The notes under the pieces were generated by a model. That model worked only from the letters and a program-made list of their open reading frames with translations, made no database searches and had not been told where the DNA came from. Below, piece after piece: positions 45,351 to 54,753 of a stretch of DNA of 64,000 nt. The stretch comes from Sphingobium abikonense NBRC 16140 (lineage in GTDB: Bacteria > Pseudomonadota > Alphaproteobacteria > Sphingomonadales > Sphingomonadaceae): positions 124,001 to 188,000 of the forward strand of contig NZ_BCYT01000005.1 of NCBI RefSeq assembly GCF_001598335.1, in the 5' to 3' direction. A program made the position numbers and the translations under genes. The first letter of the stretch is position 1, and each line of letters begins with the position of its first letter.

Positions 45351-46229
45351 TTAAACCAGTCCCGCAATCTCCAGCGCCCGGTCCACCGCCGCCCGGCTCG
45401 ATTCCGACGGCCAGGTGATGGGCAGTCGGACGTCGCCGGGCATGTCGGGGCGAACCCGCGTGAGGGCATATTTAACCGGGCCGGGTGAAGAATCGCTGAA
45501 CAGGGCATCGTGCAGCGGATAGAGACGATCCTGGAGCGCCAATGCGCCATCCCAGTCATGGCGGGCCATCGCGGACTGGAAATCGGCGCACAGGCGCGGC
45601 GCGACATTGGCGGTGACGCTGATGCATCCCTTGCCGCCCATCGCGTTGAATCCCAATGCCGTTTCGTCATTGCCCGACAGTTGGCAGAAGTCCGGGCGGC
45701 AGGCCAGACGCTGCGCGGTGACCCGCCCCAGATTCCCGGTCGCGTCCTTGATGCCGACGATGGTCTGGAATTCCTCCGACAGGCGGTGGATCACCGGCAC
45801 GCCGATGTCGGTGATGGTGCGGCTGGGCACATTATAGAGGATGATGGGCAGGTCGCAGCGTTCGGCCAGATAGGCGAAATGGCGATAGACGCCTTCCTGA
45901 TTGGGCTTGTTGTAATAAGGCGCGACCACCAGCGCCGCATCCGCGCCCGCGCCCTGCGCTGCATACATATGGTCGAGCGCGATGCGCGTGTCATTGGACC
46001 CACAGCCTGCTATCACCGGGACGCGGCCCGCCGCCTGGTCGACGCAGATGGCGATGACGCGGTTATGCTCCTCCACCGTCATCGTCGCGCTTTCGCCGGT
46101 CGTCCCGCACGGCACCAGCGCGCTCGATCCTTCCGCGATCTGCCAGTCGACGAACGCGCGAAAGGCGGCCTCGTCGATCGTCCCGTCGCGGAACGGGGTG
46201 ACCAGAGCCGGAATCGAGCCCGAAAACAT
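45351..46229 (-). CDS. dapA: 4-Hydroxy-tetrahydrodipicolinate synthase
   Basis: 292 residues. First committed step of lysine/diaminopimelate synthesis, condensing pyruvate with aspartate semialdehyde. The Schiff-base lysine is in IVGIKDATGN, the catalytic Tyr in LYNVPSRT, and the pyruvate-binding CGTTGES motif is near residue 41. Divergent from the lytic transglycosylase gene. Confidence 0.97.
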   Translation of the reverse strand: MFSGSIPALVTPFRDGTIDEAAFRAFVDWQIAEGSSALVPCGTTGESATMTVEEHNRVIAICVDQAAGRVPVIAGCGSNDTRIALDHMYAAQGAGADAALVVAPYYNKPNQEGVYRHFAYLAERCDLPIILYNVPSRTITDIGVPVIHRLSEEFQTIVGIKDATGNLGRVTAQRLACRPDFCQLSGNDETALGFNAMGGKGCISVTANVAPRLCADFQSAMARHDWDGALALQDRLYPLHDALFSDSSPGPVKYALTRVRPDMPGDVRLPITWPSESSRAAVDRALEIAGLV

Positions 46230-46328
46230 GATGAAACTCCTTCAAATCTCCGGGCTGCCGGGGCATGATGGGACAAGCGGCGCGCTATAGCGCGTCATTC
46301 AGGGCCTGATAAGGACGCAAATGCGATT

Positions 46329-48404
46329 ATGTCCAGCATGCGCACCCCTCCTCCTGTCGAAAGTTATCTGATCCGCATGCCGATTATTGCCTTGTTGCTG
46401 ATGACCGCTGGCGCCAGCGCGCAGACCGAAGACGCCGCGCCTCCTGCGCCCTCGGGCGCGATGGTGCAGCCGGTGCCGCCCGAATATGGCCAACCCAGCC
46501 AGTGGAACCGCGTCCAGGCGCAGATCGGGCAGCCCACCGACGGCTCGATCGCTGGAACGATCAGCCAGTGGCGCGCCCTGCAACAAAGCGATGGGCTGGG
46601 CTTTGCGCCCTATGCCAGCTTCATCATGGCCAATCCGGGCTGGCCGGGCGAAGACCGGATGCGCCGGCTTGCCGAAACCGGCATTAATCCCGACAGCTAT
46701 GCGCCCGCGCAGGTCGTCGCCTTCTTCGCGCAGTTCCCGCCGCGCACGCCCGTGGGCCACGCCCGCAACGCGGTGGCGCTGATGCAATTGGGTCGGATGG
46801 ACGAAGCGCGAATCGCCGCGCGCAACGCCTGGGTCGGCGGCACGCTGCAACCCAGCGACGAAGCGCGGCTGCTTTCGCTGTTCGGATCGGCCTTCACGCC
46901 TGTTGACCATGATCTGCGCGCCGACATGCTGCTATGGAATGGCGACATTGCCGGCGCGATGCGGATGCTGCCCTATGTCAGCGCCGCGCGCCGCCCGGTC
47001 TTTTCCGCGCGCATCGCCTTCAAGCGCAAGGCGCCCGAAGCGACCGCGCTGATGCAATCGGCCGATGCGATGGGCGCGGCCGATGCCGGCTATGTGGCTG
47101 ACAAGGCTGTCTGGCTGCGCGACAGCGGCAACTGGATCGCCGCGCGCCAATATCTCGCCAACCGCCCCGCCGCCACCTATCGCCCCGGCGATCCGGAGGA
47201 ATTTTACGAAGTGCTGCTCAATCACGCGCGCAGCGCGGCGAATGACAGCCAGTGGAGCTTTGCCTGGGGCATCGCCAGCAAGATTGACGACGCCGTGCCG
47301 CCCGGCTCGGACGTCAGTGATCAGCCGATCGGCGTGCGCGACGATTATACCAGCCTTGCCTGGCTGGCGGGTACCACCGCCTTCTACAATCTCAACCGTC
47401 CCTCGGACGCGGTTGGCATGTTCCGCCGTTATGCCGACGCGGCCAAATCGCCCCAGACCCGGTCGAAGGGCTATTATTGGGCCGGCCGCGCCGCCCTGTC
47501 GGCGGGCGACAGCGCCAGCGCGAACAGCTATTTCGCCCAGGCCGCCAATTATGGCGACCAGTTCTACGGCCAGCTGGCGCTCGAACGGCTCGGCCGTCCG
47601 GTGCCCGCGCCCGCCACGGTCGAACGGCCGGTGGCGATCTCCGCGGCCGAACGCGCGGCGTTCAACAGCCGCTCGGTCGTGCGCGCGGTCAAGGCGCTGG
47701 GGCAGATGGGCTATTGGGCCGACCAGAGCAAATTCGCCCGCGCCATCGCCAATAATGCCGACAGCGACACCGATCATTTCCTCGCCGCCGAACTGGCGCA
47801 GCAGATCAACCGTCCGGACATGAGCGTGATGGTCGGCCGCCGCGCCGTGTCCAGCGGCCTGACCGGCTATGGCGACAGCGCCTTTCCACGCGTGCCGGTG
47901 CCCAGCCAGGCGCAATATAACTGGACCATGGTCCACGCCATCGCCCGGCAGGAAAGCCAGTTCGACAAGCAGATCGTCAGCCATGCCGGCGCGCGCGGCC
48001 TGATGCAGCTGATGCCCGGCACCGCGCGCGAACAGGCGGGCAAACTCGGCATGAGCTATGATCCCGCGTCCTTGAACGATCCCAGCTACAACATCATGCT
48101 GGGGTCGGGCTATTTCCAGCGCATGCTCGATTATTATGGCGGCAGCTATCCCCTTGCGGTGGCGGCCTATAATGCCGGGCCGGGCAATGTGAACAAATGG
48201 ATCAGGGCCAATGGCGACCCGCGCCTGCCAGGGTCGGACATATTGCGCTGGATCGAGAATATTCCGATCTACGAAACGAAAAACTACGTCCAGCGCGTGC
48301 TCGAAAACGCCGTCGTCTATGAAGCGATGAATCCGGAACGCGCCAAATTCCGCGGCAGCAACGCGGTGCTCAGCCGCTATCTGGGTAAACAGACGCCGGG
48401 CTGA
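46329..48404 (+). CDS. slt: Soluble lytic transglycosylase
   Basis: 691 residues. Signal peptide (LLLMTAGASAQ), a long helical superhelical U/L-domain like E. coli Slt70, and a C-terminal SLT domain with catalytic Glu in ARQESQF, then GARGLMQLMP and AAYNAGPGN. It cleaves peptidoglycan to 1,6-anhydromuropeptides in the periplasm. Start uncertain: 46329 gives a 16-residue extension before the signal core, and ATG at 46338 or 46377 would also work. Confidence 0.93.
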   Translation: MSSMRTPPPVESYLIRMPIIALLLMTAGASAQTEDAAPPAPSGAMVQPVPPEYGQPSQWNRVQAQIGQPTDGSIAGTISQWRALQQSDGLGFAPYASFIMANPGWPGEDRMRRLAETGINPDSYAPAQVVAFFAQFPPRTPVGHARNAVALMQLGRMDEARIAARNAWVGGTLQPSDEARLLSLFGSAFTPVDHDLRADMLLWNGDIAGAMRMLPYVSAARRPVFSARIAFKRKAPEATALMQSADAMGAADAGYVADKAVWLRDSGNWIAARQYLANRPAATYRPGDPEEFYEVLLNHARSAANDSQWSFAWGIASKIDDAVPPGSDVSDQPIGVRDDYTSLAWLAGTTAFYNLNRPSDAVGMFRRYADAAKSPQTRSKGYYWAGRAALSAGDSASANSYFAQAANYGDQFYGQLALERLGRPVPAPATVERPVAISAAERAAFNSRSVVRAVKALGQMGYWADQSKFARAIANNADSDTDHFLAAELAQQINRPDMSVMVGRRAVSSGLTGYGDSAFPRVPVPSQAQYNWTMVHAIARQESQFDKQIVSHAGARGLMQLMPGTAREQAGKLGMSYDPASLNDPSYNIMLGSGYFQRMLDYYGGSYPLAVAAYNAGPGNVNKWIRANGDPRLPGSDILRWIENIPIYETKNYVQRVLENAVVYEAMNPERAKFRGSNAVLSRYLGKQTPG

Positions 48405-48415
48405 CGCCTCTAGAA

Positions 48416-48441
48416 GGAGTCGGGACGCCCGTCTCGACTCC
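48416..48441 (+). terminator. Strong hairpin after slt, no T run
   Basis: 12-bp stem GGAGTCGGGACG with CGTCTCGACTCC (one mismatch) and a two-base gap in the loop, 11 bp after the slt stop. It may end or protect the slt transcript; the T run of a classic terminator is absent. Confidence 0.4.
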
Positions 48442-48472
48442 GCTCCGCCCGAACGGCTAGGAGGGGGCGGCC

Positions 48473-48958
48473 ATGGCCACCCCTTATCCCAATTACATCA
48501 CGCCCGAAGGCTTCGCGAAGCTGCGCGCGGACTATGACCACCTGCTCGGCGTCGAACGCCCCCGCATCGTCGAGGTGGTCAGCTGGGCGGCGGGCAATGG
48601 CGACCGCAGCGAAAATGGCGACTATCTCTATGGGCGCAAGCGGATGCGCGAAATTGACGGGCAGTTGAAGCGCCTGTCAAAGAAGATGAAGGACGCCAAG
48701 GTCGTCGATCCCCGGCATCAGCCAGACAAGAGCCGCGTCTATTTCGGCGCGACCGTCACCATCGCGGATGAAGACGACAATCATCGCACCGTTACCCTCG
48801 TCGGCAATGACGAAACCGATGTCGACGCCGGCCGCATCGGCTGGGGTTCTCCCATCGCCCGCGCCCTGCGCGGCGCGGCGGTCGGCGACCTTCGCCGCGT
48901 CCTGCTGCCGGCGGGCGAACGCGACTATGAAGTCATGGCGATCCGCTATCCAGACTGA
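48473..48958 (+). CDS. greB: Transcription elongation factor GreB
   Basis: 161 residues. Rescues backtracked RNA polymerase. The N-terminal coiled-coil tip is NGDRSENGDYLYGRKRMREI, the GreB rather than GreA form, and the C-terminal FKBP-like domain has SPIARALRGAAVGD. It is followed by the SOS-type imu cassette. Confidence 0.95.
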   Translation: MATPYPNYITPEGFAKLRADYDHLLGVERPRIVEVVSWAAGNGDRSENGDYLYGRKRMREIDGQLKRLSKKMKDAKVVDPRHQPDKSRVYFGATVTIADEDDNHRTVTLVGNDETDVDAGRIGWGSPIARALRGAAVGDLRRVLLPAGERDYEVMAIRYPD

Positions 48959-49028
48959 CGGGCACCGACGCCCACCAGGATTTTTCCGACGCCGCCTTTC
49001 TTGACTTGGTCCCTGTCTACGAGCAATG

Positions 49029-49043
49029 GAACGTATCAGGAAC
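49029..49043 (+). promoter_or_regulatory. LexA (SOS) box of imuA/imuB
   Basis: GAACGTATCAGGAAC, i.e. GTTC-N7-GTTC read on the minus strand, five bases before the ATG at 49049. The inner half-site supplies an AGGAA Shine-Dalgarno. Same layout as the box before the radical-SAM gene. Confidence 0.82.
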
Positions 49044-49048
49044 AAGCA

Positions 49049-49178
49049 ATGGTCGACTCCCCTTCGGAAACATCGTGCCCACGGCGTGCTCGCCATGGGT
49101 GTTCGCAGGATGGCGGCGCGTTGCGTGGCGGCATGCCGCCTGCACGAGGCGGTCGATGAACGCCAGGACGGCACGTGA
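49049..49178 (+). pseudogene. imuA: imuA remnant
   Basis: About 130 bp that read as an ImuA N-terminus only if the frame is changed: KHRAHGVLAMGVRRM in one frame, GGALRGGMPPA in another, then LHEAVDERQDGT back in the first. These match the order HGVL-GV-GG-LHE of ImuA N-termini. The remaining ~200 residues, including the RecA-like core, are gone and the sequence runs straight into imuB. The SOS box and start region survive. Confidence 0.7.
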
Positions 49179-50706
49179 CGTCAGGCAGTCGGCGCCGCGC
49201 CGCTATCTGGCGCTGAGCTTTCCCTTCCTGCCGATCGATCGCTTGCGCGTCACGCGGCCCGACCTTTGGGCCAGAGGCGAAGGGCCGGCGGTGGTGGTGG
49301 AAAGGCTGCGCGGCGCGACGCGCCTCTCCTGCGTCGACGCCGACGGGCACGCGATGGGCCTGGTGCCGGGCATGGCGTTGGACGACGCGCGCGCCATAGC
49401 ATCGGATCTGCGCATCTTTGATGCTGATCCTCATGCCGATCAGGATTGGCTGGAGCAGCTATGCGCTGGCTGCACCCGCTACACGCCCCATATCGTGCCG
49501 GATGGAATCGACGGACTGACGCTCGACGTCAGCGATTGCGCCCCCGAATGGGGCGGTGACGGCGCGCTGGTGGCGGACGCAGTGCGGCGTCTGGATCGGC
49601 AAGGGCTGCGCCTGGGCCATGCCATAGCCTCCAGCCCTCAGGCCGCGCAGGCGCTCGCTCGCTTTCCCGGTCCTCCCGCACCCGACGAAGGAGCCGCCAT
49701 TCGTCGCTTGCCTATCGCGGCGCTGGGCCTCGATCCGGACAGCATGGCGGCGTTGCGTCACGCCGGGCTGCGCACCGTCGGCGATCTGGCGTCCCGCGTT
49801 TCCGTCACGCATTTCGGGCAAGAGGTGGCAGAGGCGCTCGACGCCCTGCTTGGTCAGAGCCGCCGCGCCCCTATGCCGCGTCGGCCGTGCGCTGCCATTC
49901 GTATCGACCGGCCTTTGGCCGAACCGATAGGCGACATCGGTCAGGCGTTCGCCTTGTTGGAGGACATGGTTGTGGAAGCGGTGGCCCGGCTCGCCGAGCG
50001 AGGCGAGGGCGCGCGACGCTTTGAGACCGTGTTTTTCCGCAATGACGGCCTGGCCCTGCCCTTGCGGGTTGAAACGCGCCCACCGGTGAATGACGCGTCT
50101 GCGATCCTGCGTCTTTTGCTTGATCGGATCGGCGCTCTGCCGAACCCGACGGATTCGCACTTGCGCTTTGACCTGCTGCGTTTTCTCATCCTCCAGGTGG
50201 AAAGGCTCCCCGCCACGCAGTTGGCCTTGGAAGGGGGAGGGGTGCGCCGTGACAGGCCTACCGACCCGCCGGGCGATCATTTGTCGTGCCGCGCAGGACA
50301 TGCGCGCGCCACGCGCACTTCCTCTCGCGCCAGCCTTGATTTGGAACAGGCTGAACTGCCGCTGCCTGCCGTCACGGGGCGAGCGCCGACGTCTTGGGAA
50401 GATGGGGAAACGACTGGTGGACTGACGGCTGATGGCTTGACGCACCCCGTTCATCTTTTCGATCCGCCCCAACCGATCAGCGTGACGACGCCAAAGCCCG
50501 ATGGCCCTCCACACCAATTTCGTTGGCGCCGAAGACGGCATGACGTCGCCCGCTTTGATGGCCCGACTGCATCGCAGTCCCATGGTCTTGCGCGAACCTA
50601 TTACCGGGTCGAGGATGCACGCGGCCGTCGATACTGGATTTTTCACGGATCGCAGGATGCGGAGACGTCCGCCCCGGCTTGGTATCTTCACGGCGTATTC
50701 GCCTGA
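49156..50706 (+). CDS. imuB: ImuB-like Y-family DNA polymerase homologue, possibly decaying
   Basis: 516 residues. ImuB is a catalytically inactive Y-family protein that helps DnaE2 in SOS translesion synthesis. RYLALSFPFLPIDRLRV near the N-terminus and the C-terminal FRWRR and YYRVEDARGRRYWIF segments are typical. The start at 49156 lies in imuA-derived sequence, so the original start seems lost. The part around residues 360-440 is unlike ImuB, and the C-terminal Glu-Trp-Trp-type segment after the FRWRR region is missing. No dnaE2 follows. It may be a long open remnant. Confidence 0.75.
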   Translation: MNARTARDVRQSAPRRYLALSFPFLPIDRLRVTRPDLWARGEGPAVVVERLRGATRLSCVDADGHAMGLVPGMALDDARAIASDLRIFDADPHADQDWLEQLCAGCTRYTPHIVPDGIDGLTLDVSDCAPEWGGDGALVADAVRRLDRQGLRLGHAIASSPQAAQALARFPGPPAPDEGAAIRRLPIAALGLDPDSMAALRHAGLRTVGDLASRVSVTHFGQEVAEALDALLGQSRRAPMPRRPCAAIRIDRPLAEPIGDIGQAFALLEDMVVEAVARLAERGEGARRFETVFFRNDGLALPLRVETRPPVNDASAILRLLLDRIGALPNPTDSHLRFDLLRFLILQVERLPATQLALEGGGVRRDRPTDPPGDHLSCRAGHARATRTSSRASLDLEQAELPLPAVTGRAPTSWEDGETTGGLTADGLTHPVHLFDPPQPISVTTPKPDGPPHQFRWRRRRHDVARFDGPTASQSHGLARTYYRVEDARGRRYWIFHGSQDAETSAPAWYLHGVFA

Positions 50707-50851
50707 GTCGATACGACATGCCGACCATCATCTGCTACTCTGGAGCAACCAGAACAAAGGATATAATTAGGTAGCTAACTAACGATTTGGCACTATTTTT
50801 CGTCTTGTCGCCTTTCCTGTCACACTTGCCGCGCGCCGGTCATCCCGCTAG

Positions 50852-50866
50852 GTTCCTGTTTCGTTC
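50852..50866 (+). promoter_or_regulatory. LexA (SOS) box of rmuC
   Basis: GTTCCTGTTTCGTTC, an exact GTTC-N7-GTTC, 15 bp before the rmuC ATG and just ahead of its AAGGA Shine-Dalgarno. Confidence 0.75.
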
Positions 50867-50881
50867 CCAAAAGGACCTCCA

Positions 50882-52363
50882 ATGGACAGTCTGGCCGCTC
50901 TTTTCCTCATCCTCGCGCTCCTTATCGGCCTGGTTGCCGGGTGGCTCCTCCGCGCCCGTTCCGCCGCACCTCTTGCCGCTGAAAAGGCCGACCTAGCTGC
51001 CCGGCTGGACACGGCGACGACGCAGCGGAACGCCGCGATCGCCGAACTGGCGGTGGAACAGGAACGGGTGGCCCAGGGCGCGGCCCAGATCGCCCGGCAG
51101 GAAGAGGCGCAGCGTGCCGCCGCCCAGCGTCTGGAGCAGCTCCAGTCCGCCGCCGACACGCGGCTTCAGGCGGTGCAGGCCGAGCGCGAAGTCGCGCTGC
51201 GCGACCTCGCCGCGCTGCAATCCGACATTCAGGCCCGCACCCGTGCCTTCGAGCAACAGATCACCGCGCTCAAGGACGCCAAGGAGCAATTGTCCGCGCA
51301 ATTCAGTGAAATCGGCGGTCGCCTGCTCGAAACCGCCCAGTCGCAATTCCTCACTCGCGCCGACCAGCGTTTCGCCCAGGCGCATGAAAAGAGCGAGGCC
51401 CAGCTCAAGACCCTGCTCTCTCCGGTCGAAACCACGCTCAAACGCTATGAGGAAGGATTGGCGCGCGTGGAAAAGGACCGGGTCGGCAGCTATGCCGAAC
51501 TGCGCGAAGCGATCGCCATGGTCCATGCGGGGCAGGGGCAGGTGCGCGAGGAAACCGCCAAGCTCGTCAACGCTCTACGCGCCGCGCCCAAGACGCGCGG
51601 CCGCTGGGGCGAACAGCAGTTCAAGAATCTCATCGAGACCGCCGGCCTGTCCCTCTTCGTCGATTTTCAGGAGGAAGTATCGGTCACGGTGGAAGACGGC
51701 CGGCTGCGCCCCGACTTCATCATTCGTCTGCCCGGCGACCAGCAACTGGTGGTCGACGTCAAATGCTCGCTCGAAGCCTATCTCAACGCCGTCGAATCGG
51801 TGGATGGCTCGACCCGTGACCGATTCCTGGCCGACCATGCCCGCGCCGTGCGCACCCATGCCGACGCACTCGGGCGCAAGGCCTATTGGGAGCAATTCGA
51901 CAAGGCGCCCGACTTCGTCATCATGTATGTGCCCGGCGACAATTTCGTCACCGCCGCGCTGGAAGCGGACATGGATCTGTGGGAACGCGCCGCGCGCAAC
52001 CGCGTCATCATCTGCGGCCCCGCCACCTTTCTGCCGCTCGCCCGCACGCTGGCCGGCCACTGGCGTCAGGCCAAATTGCAGGATCAGGCCAAGGAGGTCG
52101 CCGATCTTGGCAAGCAACTTTATGAGCGGCTCGCCACGGCGGCGACGCATCTCAAGCGTCTTGGCTCGGGCCTCAGCAGCGCCGTCGACAATTATAACAA
52201 GTTCGTCGGCAGCTTTGATCGCAGCGTCCTCCCCGCCGGTCGCCGCTTTCGCGATCTCAACGTCGAAACCGGGGGTAAGGAAATCGAGGCTGTCGAGCCT
52301 CTCGAACTGCTCATTCGCGACTCACAGTCGGACGAGGCGCGCGCTCTGCCCGTAGCGGAGTAG
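50882..52363 (+). CDS. rmuC: DNA recombination protein RmuC
   Basis: 493 residues. N-terminal membrane helix (ALFLILALLIGLVAGWLL), a long Ala/Gln/Glu-rich coiled coil (about 30-190), then a PD-(D/E)XK nuclease-like domain with GRWGEQQFKNLIE, RPDFIIRLPG and VVDVKCSLEAY. RmuC is linked to recombination and DNA repair. An SOS box immediately upstream suggests induction by DNA damage. Confidence 0.94.
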   Translation: MDSLAALFLILALLIGLVAGWLLRARSAAPLAAEKADLAARLDTATTQRNAAIAELAVEQERVAQGAAQIARQEEAQRAAAQRLEQLQSAADTRLQAVQAEREVALRDLAALQSDIQARTRAFEQQITALKDAKEQLSAQFSEIGGRLLETAQSQFLTRADQRFAQAHEKSEAQLKTLLSPVETTLKRYEEGLARVEKDRVGSYAELREAIAMVHAGQGQVREETAKLVNALRAAPKTRGRWGEQQFKNLIETAGLSLFVDFQEEVSVTVEDGRLRPDFIIRLPGDQQLVVDVKCSLEAYLNAVESVDGSTRDRFLADHARAVRTHADALGRKAYWEQFDKAPDFVIMYVPGDNFVTAALEADMDLWERAARNRVIICGPATFLPLARTLAGHWRQAKLQDQAKEVADLGKQLYERLATAATHLKRLGSGLSSAVDNYNKFVGSFDRSVLPAGRRFRDLNVETGGKEIEAVEPLELLIRDSQSDEARALPVAE

Positions 52364-52397
52364 GCCCATAGAGGAGTAGGATGGCAGCGATCGCCTG

Positions 52398-52436
52398 CTT
52401 CTGACCGTTCAAGTCGCTGGCTCGTCCGGTCAGAAG
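52398..52436. other. Hairpin between convergent rmuC and AsmA genes
   Basis: 10-bp perfect inverted repeat CTTCTGACCG / CGGTCAGAAG with a 19-base loop, spanning the AsmA stop codon. No T run. A possible bidirectional transcript-end structure. Confidence 0.35.
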
Positions 52437-54595
52437 ATGCCCAGGAACTTCTTGTCCTGGCTCTTTTTCTCCGCCTTGCTGCCTTTGCCCGCTTCATCCT
52501 TGGCGGTCGTGCCACGGCCGACATCGTCGCGCGGCTTGCCGCTCTTGGTGCGCTGCGCCTGCGCGGTGGCGCCGGCAAGCACCGGTCCGCACGCCGCGCC
52601 CTTGGCATCGCCCACATCGACAAAGGCCAGCACCGCCGCCAGCGGCGTCGCCGCGACGCCCAGCGCAGCGGCTGCACCCCCGCGCGCCATCAGGTCGGGG
52701 CTGATGACGCTGATGCGCGGCTGCGCGAAATAGCCGCCAATGCCGACCGGCGACTGCCCGGAAAACAGGCTGATCTTCTTGCCGTCCGCGCGAAAGGCCA
52801 GGTCCAGCCGTTCGTTGCGGAAGGAAAATCCGCCGCGGCCGATCATGACATTCTTCTTCGTGTCGATCAGGATCGGGTCCGCCGCCGCCACGCCATTGCG
52901 CACGGTGAAGGCGATTAGCCCGCAGTTGATCTCGACCGGCTCCTTCAGCTTCTTCTCGAACATCTTGGTGATGAAGGTGCCAACGTCGATTTCCGACAAT
53001 TGCACGTTGCGCGCCCACATCGTTCCGGCGGGCAGGATCGCGGCGATGCGGCCATTGGCGCTGCCGAGCGAATCATGCAGCGAATCGCCGATGCCGGTCA
53101 TCTGCACCCGACCCCTGATCGTGCCGTTGGTGCCCGATTCCGCCACGCCCCATCGCGCCAACAACGTGCCCATGGGCGTTGGCGCCAGGCGAATGTCATA
53201 GTCCGTGTGCGCCGGCCTTTGCCGCGCGTCGATGCTGATATCCGACGCCACATGCCCGCCCGCCATGTCGAACGTCAGCGGCGACAGCGTCAGCAGACTC
53301 TTGTCCAGCTTCACCGTCACCGCCGCGTTGGAAATCGGCACATTGGGCGCGCGGACCGTCCTGACGCTGTAGCGGACATCGGCGTCGAAATTGCGGATCG
53401 CCTCGACCCTTAATGGCGTGTCCGGCAAGACACGCGGCGCGCCCGACACCGTCATGATCGCCCCGCTGCCGCCCTGCGTCGCCAGCCGTTCCGGATCATA
53501 GCCGATGAATGGACCCACATCGATAATGTCCAGCTTCTGCGTCGCCAGATCGCCCTTGATCAGCGTGCGCCCGCCCGGCTGCGATACGGTGAACCGCCCC
53601 GCCATATCGCTGTCGCCAAACTTGCCCTTCAAATGGGTGAAGCGCCATTCCTCGCCTGCCTTGGTGAGGTCGCTGGTGAAGCGATAGCTGCGCGTCGGCG
53701 GAATGGCCACGCCCAGAAAGTCGAACAGCCGCGCCAGATTGCCGCCCTGCGCCACCATCTGAAGGTCGCTGCCCTCCAATTGCGTCGCGCCCGGCAGCGT
53801 GCCCGAAACATCGACCCGCGTCTCCCCCGCGTCCATCCGCGCGACCAGCCGGTTGCGACCGCCCGTCACCGTCTGATCGGGGGAGAGCAGCCCGCCCTTC
53901 AACCGGAACGGCAGCGCGCGCATGGTGCCATCGCCGGCAAAGCGCACTTCGCTCGCAAATTGCGTATCGCGCGCCTTCACCGTTTCGAACCCGATATCGA
54001 CGCCCAATTGCATGCGCGGATCGCGGAAGCGCAGCGTCGTCCCGGTCAGCAAGGCCCGGCTCACCAGCGGCAGGCTGAGCGGCTTGCCCTTCTTCGCCGG
54101 ATCGCCAAAGGTCCATGTATTGTGCTGATGATCGCGCGACCATTCCAGGTCGACCGCACCGTTGCGAAATTCCAGCCAGCGCACGCGCACCTTGTCGCCG
54201 AAGATCAGGCTCAGCGGCGCGATCCGGCTGTCGATGCGGTCGGCGCGAAACACATCGGGGCGGCTCGCCCAGCTGGTATTCGACACGCGCATGCCTTCGG
54301 CCAGAAACTTGATCGTGATCGGCGCGAAATAGAGCTGGAAATCCCCGTCCACCCGAACTTGCCGATTGAGGCTGTTGCCCAGCACATGCTCGAACGGCCG
54401 CTTCAAAAACCGCCCCTTGGTGACGAACAGGATCAGCCAGATGGCAAACAGCAAGCCGACGATCCCGATCGCGACGCGCGCGGGCAGGGGCAGGGCGCGC
54501 CAGCGGGCCTGCGCGCGGCGCACGGGATGGCCCGCCCCGCCACCGGTCGCCACGGTTGTCCCTTTGATGTGCGCGTCGGGTTCGGTATCGGCCAT
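52430..54595 (-). CDS. AsmA family protein
   Basis: 721 residues. One N-terminal membrane helix (VAIGIVGLLFAIWLILFV, about 40-57), an AsmA N-terminal segment with NSLNRQVRVDGDFQL, a long beta-rich periplasmic region, and the AsmA C-terminal domain with a SLGSANGRIAAILPAGTM region. AsmA-like proteins are thought to bridge the periplasm and move phospholipids. Divergent from rpmI. Confidence 0.9.
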   Translation of the reverse strand: MADTEPDAHIKGTTVATGGGAGHPVRRAQARWRALPLPARVAIGIVGLLFAIWLILFVTKGRFLKRPFEHVLGNSLNRQVRVDGDFQLYFAPITIKFLAEGMRVSNTSWASRPDVFRADRIDSRIAPLSLIFGDKVRVRWLEFRNGAVDLEWSRDHQHNTWTFGDPAKKGKPLSLPLVSRALLTGTTLRFRDPRMQLGVDIGFETVKARDTQFASEVRFAGDGTMRALPFRLKGGLLSPDQTVTGGRNRLVARMDAGETRVDVSGTLPGATQLEGSDLQMVAQGGNLARLFDFLGVAIPPTRSYRFTSDLTKAGEEWRFTHLKGKFGDSDMAGRFTVSQPGGRTLIKGDLATQKLDIIDVGPFIGYDPERLATQGGSGAIMTVSGAPRVLPDTPLRVEAIRNFDADVRYSVRTVRAPNVPISNAAVTVKLDKSLLTLSPLTFDMAGGHVASDISIDARQRPAHTDYDIRLAPTPMGTLLARWGVAESGTNGTIRGRVQMTGIGDSLHDSLGSANGRIAAILPAGTMWARNVQLSEIDVGTFITKMFEKKLKEPVEINCGLIAFTVRNGVAAADPILIDTKKNVMIGRGGFSFRNERLDLAFRADGKKISLFSGQSPVGIGGYFAQPRISVISPDLMARGGAAAALGVAATPLAAVLAFVDVGDAKGAACGPVLAGATAQAQRTKSGKPRDDVGRGTTAKDEAGKGSKAEKKSQDKKFLGIF

Positions 54596-54636
54596 GGCAG
54601 CATCAACGTCATCGCCCCGCTTTGGGTCCGAATCAC

Positions 54637-54664
54637 TTGCCTTTTGCGCCGCAGGTCACTAAGG
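54637..54664 (+). promoter_or_regulatory. Candidate promoter of rpmI-rplT
   Basis: TTGCCT, a 16-base spacer, then CTAAGG, about 90 bp before the rpmI ATG. A reasonable match to weak alphaproteobacterial housekeeping promoters; not tested. Confidence 0.3.
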
Positions 54665-54753
54665 GCCGCCCTTCGCGATATTCAGTGTGACCGCCCGGCT
54701 AACTAGGGCTGCCGTGGCTGTCTGTAATCGTCGCGCCAGATAAGGAGACGAAA

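Noticed and set aside
50707..50770. Residual 5' end of dnaE2 after imuB
   Set aside because: A short stretch could be forced onto a DnaE2 N-terminus with frame changes, but the similarity is too weak to annotate.
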